Below are positions 41,602-51,209 of a stretch of 64,000 nucleotides of DNA, piece after piece. Each line of letters opens with the position of its first letter. Position 1 is the first letter of the stretch. Below the pieces are notes generated by a model. The model worked only from the letters and a program-made list of their open reading frames with translations. It did no database searches and was not told the DNA's origin. Source of the stretch: Isochrysis galbana (lineage: Eukaryota; Haptophyta; Isochrysidales; Isochrysidaceae); NCBI GenBank assembly GCA_018136815.1, contig CM030932.1, positions 1,963,284 to 2,027,283 of the forward strand, read 5' to 3'. A program made the position numbers and the translations under genes.

Positions 41602-44291
41602 GCCAGGGAAGAGTCGTCATTCCAACAAATGTTACACCGTCTTGATCTTGTCTTGGAACGTCTCATCTGGCGGGCCTCACTTGCAGGATGTCGAAATGCG
41701 TTTTCTTTGCCACCTCGGCTGAATATCTCGGCCACGTTGTTTCGCGTGAAGGTCTTCGGATGGATCCCAAGAAAGTGGAAGCCGTCTCGAAAATCGACCC
41801 TACCCAAATCAACTCTATCGAAGCCGTCCGTTCTTTCCTTGGACTGTGCTCGTACTACCGCCGTTTTATACGCCGTTTTGCGATCCGTGCAGCGCCGTTA
41901 ACCGCTCTCACGCGGAAAGGGTGCGATGTCCCGGTCGAGTCGCAAACAGAAGCCTGTCGCCAGGCTATCGAAGATCTCAAGCAAGCTATCTGTGAAGAAC
42001 CCGTACTCGCACCTCCTCGAGACGACCGTCCTTTCCTCGTTAAGACCGACGGTGCTAGCAAGCTCGGCATCGCCGGCGTCCTTGCTCAGAAAGACGACGA
42101 AGGGAGAGCGCGCGTTGTTGCATACTACGGTCGTAGTTTGAGTCCGGCTGAGCGCCATTGGACAGTTACTGAAATCGAACTTCTAGCAGCGCTAGAATCG
42201 ATCCGAAATTGGAGGCCGTATCTTTGGGGTCGCCACTTCACCCTCGTCGTAGACCATTCAGCTTTGCGCTGGCTTCACACGATGAAAGATCAAGTCACCG
42301 GTGGTCCAGCCTCGCGCCTCATGCGATGGGTCCTGAAGCTAGCCGAATATCGATTCGACGTCGTGCACAAACCTGGAGTCACTCACTGGGACGCCGACGG
42401 CTTATCCCGCCTAGTTGCTCTCGAGCCCGATCACGATCCTCTCCATCTCGAGGAGAGTGACGTCCATTCTTTCGATTCTTCCGAAATTCACGACATAGTT
42501 GCCGCCGCGGTTACGTCATCCACCCTCACCGCTCGCCGCCAACAAGCAAACGATAGGCTCGCTCGTCAAGCATCGGAATCTTCGGAGTCGATTACCTCCT
42601 CGTATCTCGATGTGGGCGTGCCTCATGCCGACGAATTGCGTCAAGCGCTCTCTACCGACGAGTTCGCTAGCTCGATCATTTCTGAACTCGAGTCGATCCT
42701 TCCGAAAGCTTCCTCTTCGATCGACTCTAGCTCGTCGTCGAAGAAAAGGTCCCGATTCCTGCTTCGCGATGGCCTACTCTACTACCGCTCCTCAGAGGCG
42801 GAAGAGGCTCCTCTTCGTTTATACATTCCGGAGTCCCTTCGTGACACGTACCTCCGCGCCTACCATGACCACCTTGGTCACCCAGGTGCGACAAGGATGA
42901 CTACCCTACTTCGTTCTCGAGTTTACTGGCCTGGCCTATCCGCCTCTGTATCGGAGTACGTTCGAGAGTGCCATGAATGCACTCTTGGCAAACCGTTACC
43001 GCGACCGCTCGCCCATCCATCCGGTCTTTCTATCGGATCCTATCCTTTCGACGTCGTCTATTGCGATATTCTTTCGATGGCTCCCACCCACGATTTCGTA
43101 TCCGGCCGCTCCGGTTTTGATAAGCTGATTGTTTTCGTCGATTCTCTCTCTCGTTGGATTGAAGCTGAGCCTTGCAACGGTAACCCCTCGTCCGCAAAAT
43201 GTCTGGACGTCTTCATGCGTCTCATCGTATCTCGTTATGGAGTCCCTCGCCAACTTCGAACCGACGCCGGCTCGAATCTTTGCTCTCGGTTAGTGGACCT
43301 AATTCTCAAAGCGACTGGCACGGACTTGAGCACTACTGAAGCCTATCGCCACGAAGGCGTAGGGCTAGTGGAAAGAGCTCAACAAACTCTCCTCACGATG
43401 ACTCGAGTCTCCAATGAAGGCGGCGCCCATTGGGTCGACCACCTTCCGTTTCTTCTCATGTCTATGCGAGCGACCGCCGGTCGCGTCGTACCCAAGTCAC
43501 CCGCGGCTATCTTGTTTGGTCGGGAGCTTCGTCTTCCAGCTCAACTTGCTGACCCTGCTCCTGTTCTCGAGTTCCTTCCATCTAGGCCTCCGTCCGATGC
43601 CGTCATTTACGCCACCGAGCTCAATAAGAAGCTTCTCGAGTCGTGGCGTTCCGCCCTCGAAAGTACTCAAGAAGCCCAACGCGAATCGATGCGCTCCGCC
43701 TCTCAAAAGTCTAAACTCGGTGTCACCTTCAAACCAGGAGACAGAGTTTGTCGTCGAATCCCTGGCCACGCCAACAAACTTCAATATCTCTACTCCGGTC
43801 CCTACCGAGTAGAAGAAGCCATCTCGGCCACTCGCTACCGTCTACGCGATCTCGAAAATCGTCAAGTCAAGGATGAAGTTCACATTTCCAATCTTCGTCC
43901 GTACTTCACCGTCACCGATTCGTCTCCGCTCGCTGAAGATGAGTACTTGGTCGAAGAGTTACTCGATCGCAAGGGCGATGGAGTTTCATTCAAGTATCTC
44001 GTCAAATGGCGCGGCTATCCTCGTTCTGAAGCTACTTGGGAGTCTCGAATTGAGTTGCTTCGGCGTTGTGCTGATCTAGTTGAGTCGTACGACACCACTT
44101 TCGACCGCCGTCCGGTTCAACCCCAAGCTCACTCCGCTGTAGACTCCTCTTCAAGTCCAAGCTCAAGTTCCCATCCAATCAAGTTATTCCACGTCGAATT
44201 CAAGAGACAAGTCGTACTCCTCCTGATCTGCCTTCGAGTCGTACTCGTTCTCGTTCACAATCGTAGCGCTAAGTCGACCGGAAGTGGATGA
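41602..44291 (+). CDS. Pol: RT C-terminus, RNase H, integrase and chromodomain
   Basis: The ORF proper starts at ATG 41688 (MSKCVFFA). RT thumb: AEYLGHVVSREG, SIEAVRSFLGLCSYYRRFI. RNase H: LVKTDGASKLGIAGVLAQ (Asp), TEIELLAALES (Glu), VVDHSALRWL (Asp), DADGLSR (Asp). Integrase: zinc-binding H-H-C-C in YHDHLGHPGATRM...ECHECTLGK; DDE residues in VVYCDILSM, LRTDAGSN and GLVERAQQTLL. Chromodomain around 43985-44095: FKYLVKWRGYPRSEATWES, which in chromoviruses steers integration to modified chromatin. The frame ends TGA 44291, about 230 bp before the 3' LTR. Confidence 0.9.
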
Positions 44292-44522
44292 TTAGCGTCG
44301 CGTCAGCGCCTGACCCAGCGCAACTGCCCGAGCAAAACTCCTGTAAAAGGGAGAACGTGGTAGGACGTGACGTACGAAATCGGGGGCCGCCGCGCTAAGC
44401 TGCCGATTTTGTGCTCGCTTTGGATCCATGGGTTAATCCTCCTCTTCTAAGTCTCTCGTCTCGTATGGTTAAATGAACTCTCTTGGCTCGACATCGGGAG
44501 ACGTCTCGATTTAAGTCGGGGG

Positions 44523-44789
44523 TGTTGTATTCCTGCCCATCTGAAGGTTGTAGGCATGAATATTCGTGTAAGGTACGCGCTCACAATTACAATTGAACAG
44601 TTCCCCGTGTTGCCACTGACGCACAAGACACACAGATTTGGATTCCCCATGGTCTCAAGTCCAGGTTTGCAGGTTTTGGTCTCGAAATTTGCGATTCGAA
44701 TTTTGTTTTTGCTGTTACTATAATTGTTGGCTCGTTTAAGGTAATAAACCGGCATGACTTCGACTTCTCGTTCTGCAGTCGCTCTGCGA

Positions 44790-44825
<36 letters not shown>

Positions 44826-45529
44826 CCGCCTCTCCTCGGCCGACGGCAAGAAGATTCGTCCAAAACATTCTCCGGTCCCAAGATATCTCGTGGGGGTCTC
44901 TCCGCGCTCCGCGAGGGAAAGGACGCGATCTCGCTCCGAGATCACCCTCGCGCCCTCCCACGCTGCCCCGCCGTGCCCTCGGTCCCTCGCCCCCCCGGCG
45001 GCAGGTTCTTTCCCTCGGCGTGCCGTCCGTCGCCTCCGGCCGTTATATTAATCCCCCCCCCCCGCGCGAGGTTCTCTTCTCCCCGCGCGCGGTTCGTTCC
45101 TCCGGCCGTCGTTGTTCCCCCCCTCGCTTCGATTCCTCTCGCGGTTCCTTCGATGATTGCCTCCATCTCGTCCGTTCTTCTTCGCGATCCTCGCGGAGGG
45201 GGCACCGACGTTTAATGTTAGTTTCGTCGCGGTTTCGATGAAAGAAAGGAAGAACGAATGGCACGCGCCTCGCGTCTCGCGTCTTGTTTCGTCGCCCCTT
45301 GCTCGTTGCTTGTCTAGAAGGTCTCTCCGCACATCGCCTTCTTCCCCCGGCGCGAGTTTGGATCTCTCCTCGACCCTCCGCGTTGGCTTCAGCGGACGAG
45401 TTCCACTTTAACGATAGTTCGAACCCTTCGGTGGCGTAGTTATGCGCTCTCTTTCCGTATATCTTCGCGCATGACGAGCGATCGCGACTTCAGCCTTCGC
45501 CGCGCGGGAGGGGTTTGTTTATCGTATGT
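44523..45529 (+). repeat. 3' LTR, right end lost in gap
   Basis: Begins TGTTGTATTCCTGCCC after the purine-rich 'aagtcggggg'. Against the 5' LTR the differences I can see are run-length changes: the (CT)n near 44790, C-runs near 45054 and 45082, and G-runs near 44892 and 45506. Confidence 0.9.
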
Positions 45530-45629
45530 NNNNNNNNNNNNNNNNNNNNNNNNNNNNNNNNNNNNNNNNNNNNNNNNNNNNNNNNNNNNNNNNNNNNNNN
45601 NNNNNNNNNNNNNNNNNNNNNNNNNNNNN
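45530..45629. other. Scaffold gap (100 N)
   Basis: A 100-N placeholder lying inside or immediately after the 3' LTR. It removes the LTR end and the right target-site duplication. Confidence 0.99.
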
Positions 45630-46180
45630 CAGGAGCTCTTGAAGAGGCGCCGTCCTTTGTGCCATCCATCAAAGTGCGGAACAATTGCTGCCTCACTCAC
45701 AGGAAGTTGAGTCAATCGAGCCGGTCGCCGACAATCCTTGGACATGTGTGTAACACCAATCTCCCAAAATGCATAAGGCGGCGAAAAACCCGCTCCATGA
45801 CGGGTGAAACGGTCCTTGTATGCAACCACTAAGCAAGAGAGACAGCCCGGTCACTCACTCGCTCTAACTACTATTTCCCACCTCCCCTTGGTTTACAAGG
45901 ACTACCCCCCCCCTACCTGCCCCGGCATCTGCTTCCCCCCTCCGACGAACCCCTTCCCACCCCACGAAAGAGGAGAATGGCGTTGGTGAGTGACCCACCC
46001 ACCCTCTTCTCGCGCCCCTCGCGTGGAGGTCTTATTTGGCCGTATTTTGGGATGCTTTGTGAGAATGACACATGACACGAAAGCTGACATGATTAATGAT
46101 TGTGGTGGGTCGAGTGGAGCTGTGGCTGTGGTGCGGTTGGGTGTGAGTGGGAGATGAGTTGTAACATGAGATGTATGGCC
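45630..46180. other. Sequence after the gap; no gene assigned
   Basis: A minus-strand frame (about 45829-45630) reads VAYKDRFTRHGAGFSPPYAF... with a plausible composition but no recognisable domain, and is cut by the gap. From 46080 to 46230 the sequence is the inverse copy of 10300-10445. Confidence 0.35.
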
Positions 46181-46230
46181 CACTCGGAGCATGGAGGGTC
46201 GACAATGGGGAGTCGAGGAAGCGTGCAGGG

Positions 46231-46646
46231 ACGGGGACGATGACATGGGCGCGCTCTCAACCATCACGGGGCGCGCGGTGCCGCACAAGCCATACACCAA
46301 CAAACAACACAAACGGATCAAGTACCCACACTACCCCATCTCACACGAAAGAAGCGCGACTAGGACAATTGGACTGGGGCTCCTACATTGGCCAACCCAC
46401 GTAAAATCCCTCCAAGCTAAATGGATCCTAAATTACCTAAACGCGAGAAAGGCGATATGGAAACACGGGCTAGATGCTTGGTTCTGCCGGACAGGGCTAG
46501 GGAGAGGCGCTGTCCTCTCCACGGTCCCGACGAAAACATTGACGGGCAGTCTTAGGGGCAACCCGGCGCTACCAGCGTTCTGGAGAGAAGCTCTCATGAA
46601 CTTTAGAAGCCTCGACATACAACCCACATTCATTCCTTACGCGTGA
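46231..46646 (+). mobile_element. LINE ORF2 fragment (region after RT)
   Basis: Open frame homologous to 55540-55800: LGLLHWPTHVKSLQAKWILN and DAWFCRTGLGRGAVLSTVP parallel LGLLDWDNHVKAIQAKWILN and DVWFCRTSLGRAAVLSSTP. It starts abruptly, stops at 46646 and is followed by a dispersed repeat at 46747. A dead 5'- and 3'-truncated copy. Confidence 0.8.
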
Positions 46647-46746
46647 AGGCGCGCTCTCACAACCCATATGGCACAACCCGTATATCCCCCCTCCCGCGAT
46701 AAAGACCTCATGGGCGCGCCTATGGGAAACGTTACACACTAATGTA

Positions 46747-46940
46747 AAGAGGGTGCAACTTGAGGTTCCTTTTTTTTTACCCCCCCCATTGCCATTTTCT
46801 ACACCTACCTTCACCACCCCCAAAAATGTGTCACTAGATGCAAATGCCTATGGGTCCAATTGTTGCAGACGGTTCGCTGCTTGTCACGGGACGAGGGGGT
46901 CGGCCGCGCGGGTTGATTTCAAATAATAAATAATAATGAA
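46747..46940 (+). repeat. Dispersed repeat, copy 2 (~200 bp)
   Basis: Partner of 18709-18905 (see there). Confidence 0.75.
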
Positions 46941-47102
46941 GTCAGAAGGCCCAGCGGAGCCAACTGGTTGGGTGCAGGCAAATGACCAGGACGGGGCAGC
47001 GGGCGGGCGACAGACGGCACGGCCAAGTGCGGCCGCCACACGCCCACGAGAGGCGGGGGCGTGCGGGGTACGGCGGAGGGAGAGGGGGGGGGGGGGGGGC
47101 TA

Positions 47103-48533
47103 GTGTTTCGTGACAGGTTTTACTGCATCTAGCAGCGCAGGCAGCTGGCCGTGCAGCGCAGCGGCGGCGGCCACGTGGGGGAGGATAGACGCAGGCAACG
47201 GGTGCAGCCACCTTAGTATCTCCACCTGACCTTGACTTGCGGCCTCAACCGCGGTGTCGTGGAGGTTGCACTGTCCCACGCTCCTCAGCCACTGCAGCAT
47301 CTCGACGTCACCGCGCCGCGCCGCGAAGACGCAGGGCCAGTTCGTCTGCCGCTCTGGTGGAAGTTGTAAGTAGGGGTGGGGAGGGGGTGGGGGAGGAGAC
47401 GGGAAGAATCCCCCCTGTGAGTGAGCCCACTGCAGCAGAGCGAGATCGCCCTCATCCGCGGCACGCTCGCAGAGGCGCCACAAGGGCACTCCCAGGTGCT
47501 TGCGAGCCTCGGTCGGCCAGGAGCGCAGCGCGATGCCCCGGAGCACCCTGCTGGTCTTGTACAGGATGGAACTAAGTTTATACTTAGTTCGCCCATGGGG
47601 GGGCACGAGCCCCCCTCTCTCTCCACTCCTCCCCTGCCATGGGGGAGGATCCACCCACTCTCCTGGCACGCCTGATGGCCTGCCAGGAGCACACAGCCCT
47701 GCTGACCCATTCCTCTCTTTACAGGCCCGCCTGACTCGCCCGCCCTGGCCCGTCGTGGCCTGCCCATTCCTCTGACCAGCCCCTCCTCCCCCTGGGCCCC
47801 CCTGTTCAGGACCCTCCAGCCAGCTCCAGTCGACCCGCAGGGCCGCGGAGCGCCAGCGAGGGAGAGGCAGGAGGGGCCAGGGCCATGCCCCAGCCTCACC
47901 TGCCCCCTGAGCTGTGCTCCCAGGTCCTGCAGGCCATCTGGGGACCTAAGCGAGGGGCCGCAGGCGCGCGCCATGGGCCCCCGCCGCAGGGAAGAGAGGA
48001 GGAAAAGGGAAGAGGGAGGGGAGGGGGGAGCGGCAGCTCTCCCCTCCGGCAGTAACGTGTCTTCTCGCCCCGTTTGGGTAAGAGAAGACGGGGGCGCCAG
48101 AGCCAGGAGGGAAGGGCCGCGGCTCGCCGTGGCCACTCGAGCGAGGGAGATTAGCGCTTCTGGGCCCCTATCCCACGAGTGCCCCCCCCCCCCCGCGTTG
48201 CTTTTACCCGAAAGGGGTTTTCCCCCAGCGTGGACTCGAGGAGAGGACGCGCTGGGGTGCGCGGGGTCGGTGCGTGCACTGGGGGGAGGACAAATATCGA
48301 GGGGAGGGGGCAGTGCCCCCCCCCCCGGTATCACTCGGACACCTGGCTCGTCAGGCATGGCGGGATTCCGGGACGGAAAAGTTGTGTCCAATTAGCTAGT
48401 GGGGTTGGCTAGGATATAACATTGATTATTTTATTGATTATTTTTTTTTGGTCTTGTACAGGATGGCCTGGGATGGCAACGGGAGGTAGTCTAGGACGAG
48501 CCCAGCGACGTCACGCAGGTCGATCGGTGACAT
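47103..48533 (-). pseudogene. F-box-like/ankyrin protein gene interrupted by an 880-bp insertion
   Basis: The minus strand encodes ankyrin-type repeats of the algal '(A)A..G.ve.LqWLrs.G' style: CERAADEGDLALLQWAHSQGG, FAARRGDVEMLQWLRSVGQ, AAAALHGQLPALLDAV, ending at TAG 47101-47103. Upstream, the frame is broken by foreign DNA at 47570-48449 bounded by a perfect 17-bp duplication. Reading across with the insertion and one duplicate removed gives a continuous frame from ATG 48533-48531, starting MSPIDLRDVAGLVLDYLPLP, an F-box-like helix. So an intact allele of roughly 175-180 residues probably exists or existed. As assembled, the gene is disrupted within its N-terminal region. Confidence 0.75.
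47553..48466 (+). mobile_element. Non-autonomous retroelement with 17-bp target-site duplication
   Basis: GGTCTTGTACAGGATGG occurs exactly at 47553-47569 and 48450-48466. The enclosed 880 bp starts 'aactaagtttatacttag' and ends in 'gattattttattgattattt' plus a T-run abutting the right duplication. Long variable duplication plus a simple 3' tail point to target-primed reverse transcription by a LINE. There is no conserved ORF. About 115 bp of its right end recur inverted at 54361-54475, and other parts at 20100-20440 and 28905-29480. Confidence 0.85.
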
Positions 48534-48588
48534 TGCGCGCGCTTCGAGACGGTGGAGGGAGGACCGCCGCGCGGGCACCAGGACCTGT

Positions 48589-49425
48589 GTGGGTAGCGAC
48601 GTCAAGTTGGTGGACGGTCAATGTACTTCAAGTGACATTATGGGGGTATGTCAAGGCAATCTGAAGATTGAGGACGGCGTGTGCAAGCCCAAGTATACAT
48701 TAGGCTCTGTGAAGACAACGCCTTCAGGTGATTGGGGAGGGAGATACTCTGAATATTTGGAAAAGCACACTCTGGATTGTGGCACGAATGGTCTGAATGA
48801 GTTCCAACTCACGAGGCCAACTGACACGACGCTTTCGTATAGATACAAATGCCTCAATGGTATTGACAGTCCAGCAAATATAGTGCAATCCACACCAAGT
48901 GATATCAGGGCGGATGGTAGCGTGATATACTTGGACAGGCACGATGTCGATTGTGGTACAAAGCCAATCGCCAAATTCAAACTGAATAGACCTTCACCCG
49001 ACATGCTATCGTATGATTACACGTGCAATTCCATGGAGGCCGCTGGTACATGTCGTGACGTGACGACGGAGTGGAATAACGAAACCTGGCATAACACTAA
49101 CCTTGACAAGCACAACGTTGAATGCGAACAGGGCGAAGTCATCACGCAATTCCGGCTGGACCGACGAAGCAGCACCCAGGACAAGCTGAGGTACATGTAC
49201 AGGTGCTGCAAACTGCAAAATGAGCTCGTCACAATGACACCCAGCAACTCCATTCACGTCTCAGGTGACAACGGAAGCATGGTGGCCTCCATCAGTGCCT
49301 CCGTTGATTCTTTGGACTTACTCGCACTTCGCACGCCCCCGTTGCTCGGAGTCCTCGTCCAATTCGAATGGATGTCGACCCGTGTCCTACAGGAAGTCGG
49401 GGCCCCCGTTCCGCACACTCTCTAA
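48589..49425 (+). CDS. Secreted-type protein with three repeated Cys modules, partial
   Basis: Unrecognised family. The frame holds three copies of a module of about 45-55 residues with the pattern L(e/d)(k/r)H.(l/v)(d/e)C.....(i)..F.L.R......Y.Y.C: EYLEKHTLDCGTNGLNEFQL, VIYLDRHDVDCGTKPIAKFK and NTNLDKHNVECEQGEVITQF. Paired Cys residues suggest an extracellular or luminal beta-fold. The first codon of the frame is not ATG, so an upstream exon or a different start is needed. Its left end lies only about 55 bp from the divergent ankyrin gene start. The last ~50 residues differ in character and may be intron read-through. No function inferred. Confidence 0.5.
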   Translation: MGSDVKLVDGQCTSSDIMGVCQGNLKIEDGVCKPKYTLGSVKTTPSGDWGGRYSEYLEKHTLDCGTNGLNEFQLTRPTDTTLSYRYKCLNGIDSPANIVQSTPSDIRADGSVIYLDRHDVDCGTKPIAKFKLNRPSPDMLSYDYTCNSMEAAGTCRDVTTEWNNETWHNTNLDKHNVECEQGEVITQFRLDRRSSTQDKLRYMYRCCKLQNELVTMTPSNSIHVSGDNGSMVASISASVDSLDLLALRTPPLLGVLVQFEWMSTRVLQEVGAPVPHTL

Positions 49426-49659
49426 CGTTCAGCAACGTTTGTTTGGGATCCGCTCACATCCCTCTGCCTCGTCGCTGACGACGTCGACCATGGACAAATG
49501 CGCGTGCGAGTTGAGCATCGTCTTGTGTACCCTTTATCGATTTTGCAGCGACACCAACCATGAAATTGAAGCTTTGATGGTATCTATTCTGGGGACTTTC
49601 CACTCGATGCTTCGACCGAACATCCACCGAACGAAGGGTACCCCCACATGACCCGAGCC

Positions 49660-49800
49660 CCGGAGTAGAGCACGAGGGGAGTTGCCGCAAGGCGGGTAAT
49701 GAGGGTGAGGAAGGGAAGTGGGCGTGGCTACGGTAGCTTACCCAGTGCCACGTGTGAGGCGAGAATATTAAAAGGTTTTTTTTAGAGTTTTCTTGTTGTC
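49660..49800 (+). repeat. LINE 3' tail, copy 1
   Basis: 'agtagagcacgaggggag', 'tgccgcaaggcggg', 'gggcgtggctac', 'gtg.ggcgaga' and 'attaaaag' followed by a T-run. The same ordered blocks end the LINE at 58430-58550. Shared 3' ends usually mark the sequence recognised by the element's own RT. Confidence 0.75.
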
Positions 49801-49869
49801 CTAGTTTAATCCTAGTGCTGAGGGACCGTCAGATCGACGACTCAAAAAACTAAAGATAGACTATTCGCA

Positions 49870-50277
49870 TACCCGAACTCACCGACGCCGGATAGCCTCA
49901 AAGCCCTTTACCTAATAGCATGGAGATACATCATGAGCGACTTCTACAAGGTGGAATTCGAAAACTACACCTTCCACCACGTGCCGGTTATCGAAAGAGT
50001 TCTGAGCAGATTCACGGTCCTCGTCAGAGGTCGGGAACCCCCGGACAATTTCTTAACCGCACGCACGCGCAAGGCCTCCCACGGAAGGAAGCCGAAAATT
50101 AAATCTCCTCACGATCTCAGCGCCCCTGTCTTCATAGCCAATGATAAAAGCGCCCTAGTCATGAACACGAATTTTTCTGGTAGCGAAAGCCCTCAACATA
50201 GCAGAGCGTCTAGCCTAACCAAGCGACCCCTCGCCGCGAGCCGCTCACCACCCGACAGCAGGCCTCGGACACACTGA
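49870..50277 (+). mobile_element. LINE ORF2 C-terminal fragment
   Basis: Frame ...LIAWRYIMSDFYKVEFENYT, RFTVLVRGREPPDN and KPKIKSPHDLSAPVFIANDK, colinear with 57905-58190 (VIAWRYIIRDFYRIEFESYE, KPKIKKPAELSAPIFTEDDK). This is the extreme C-terminus of ORF2 in this LINE family. Truncated 5'. Confidence 0.75.
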
Positions 50278-50789
50278 CCACAGCTGCCTGACACCTAGCA
50301 CAAGGAGCAAACACACAACAGCCGGTAGCACAAACAATACCGCAAGAAACAAAGGAAGTCGCAGACGGAGAAGGGGGCAAGACAAAAGAGCCACTCGAGT
50401 GCAAAATACAAGGGTGAGACGGGCGCGAGCGCTGGCTGCAGCAAGGTCAGGGGTGATTATCACAAGGAGGCCGCAGCGCGGCCCCCCGTGGCTTGAGGAT
50501 GAGAGCGCGGCGCGCCGCGCCGCGCATCCTGTTACTTCATGACAAGTTAAATGATACCAAAGGGGGCCACTGACCACACAGGGCACACTAATGGTATCAC
50601 GCGCAGATCAAACGCACACACGGGGGGATTGCGTAGGAGACTCACACAAGCGAACAAGGAGAGAAAGGGGGGAGATCACGGCTCGACCCATGCGGCCCTC
50701 TCCCCCTCCTCATCCCAATATAAGTTCTAGGGTGCACACCACGCAAAACCACCCGTGACAGTGATGTAGGGGCATGCCATTGTCTTGGT
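50278..50789. other. Intergenic; no gene recognised
   Basis: Possible 3' remainder of the LINE fragment up to about 50420 (A-rich, 'gacaaaagagcc'). GC palindrome 'gcggcgcgccgcgccgcg' at 50507-50524. Nothing else. Confidence 0.4.
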
Positions 50790-51209
50790 ATGTGCATGCG
50801 CGGCTGCCCTTGCAAGGCTGCGCGCCAGCACTGCACATCCTCTTGCCACCCGAGTAGTACCTCGTGCAAGAATGGTGTGCCTAAAGTAGAAGCCAGAGCA
50901 GCCCGCGCCGCAGGTTCTCCTCAAGACTCATCAGCACAGGACGGTGGCATCTCTCTGCTCGAGGACGTTGTGACGGGCGATGCAGCTGTCGTGCAGCAAT
51001 TGCCGCCATCCTTGTTAGACCACACGTTGCTAGGGCGTGCTATCATGTACAATTTTGACGGGGCCGGATGGTGCGTGGGTGTGGTGGAGGAAGAACTCGA
51101 CGATGACGGTGAAGTGGACGAGGAAACCGGGCAGCGCGCGAATTTTCTTGTGTATTATGATGTCGACGACAGCATTGTGCATTGTGGCTCATCACCTCGA
51201 CTTGCGTAA
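50790..51209 (+). CDS. Conserved-looking hypothetical: Cys cluster plus WCVGVV domain
   Basis: 139 residues from ATG 50790. The N-terminus has a compact Cys/His cluster, C-x-C-K-x-A-x4-C-x3-C-H-x5-C-K-N, reminiscent of Cys-rich motifs near the ends of some transposon-encoded proteins. After a linker comes LLGRAIMYNFDGAGWCVGVV, an acidic loop, and ANFLVYYDVDDSIVHC, probably a small beta-rich (chromo/Tudor-like) fold. It could be the 3' exon of a larger gene or a fragment of a domesticated transposon. Ends TAA 51209. Confidence 0.4.
   Translation: MCMRGCPCKAARQHCTSSCHPSSTSCKNGVPKVEARAARAAGSPQDSSAQDGGISLLEDVVTGDAAVVQQLPPSLLDHTLLGRAIMYNFDGAGWCVGVVEEELDDDGEVDEETGQRANFLVYYDVDDSIVHCGSSPRLA

Larger units (their letters stand above)
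32004..45529 (+). mobile_element. Ty3/gypsy chromodomain retrotransposon with methyltransferase-like domain
   Basis: Complete-looking LTR retrotransposon of about 13.5 kb. Order: 5' LTR; leader; gag (33291-36068); an in-frame UAG; a pol-frame ORF with a long Ser/Pro-rich stretch and a methyltransferase-like domain; retropepsin; reverse transcriptase; RNase H; HHCC/DDE integrase; chromodomain; purine-rich tract 'gtcggggg'; 3' LTR cut by a gap. RT-RNaseH-integrase order and the chromodomain place it with Ty3/gypsy chromoviruses. LTRs differ almost only in homopolymer or dinucleotide run length, so insertion is recent. Target-site duplication cannot be checked because the 3' end is missing. Confidence 0.9.

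Noticed and set aside
47285..48391. 368-codon minus ORF spanning the retroelement and part of the ankyrin gene
   Set aside because: It is open by chance across the inserted repeat; dispersed partial copies do not conserve it, and removing the insert reveals a better frame.
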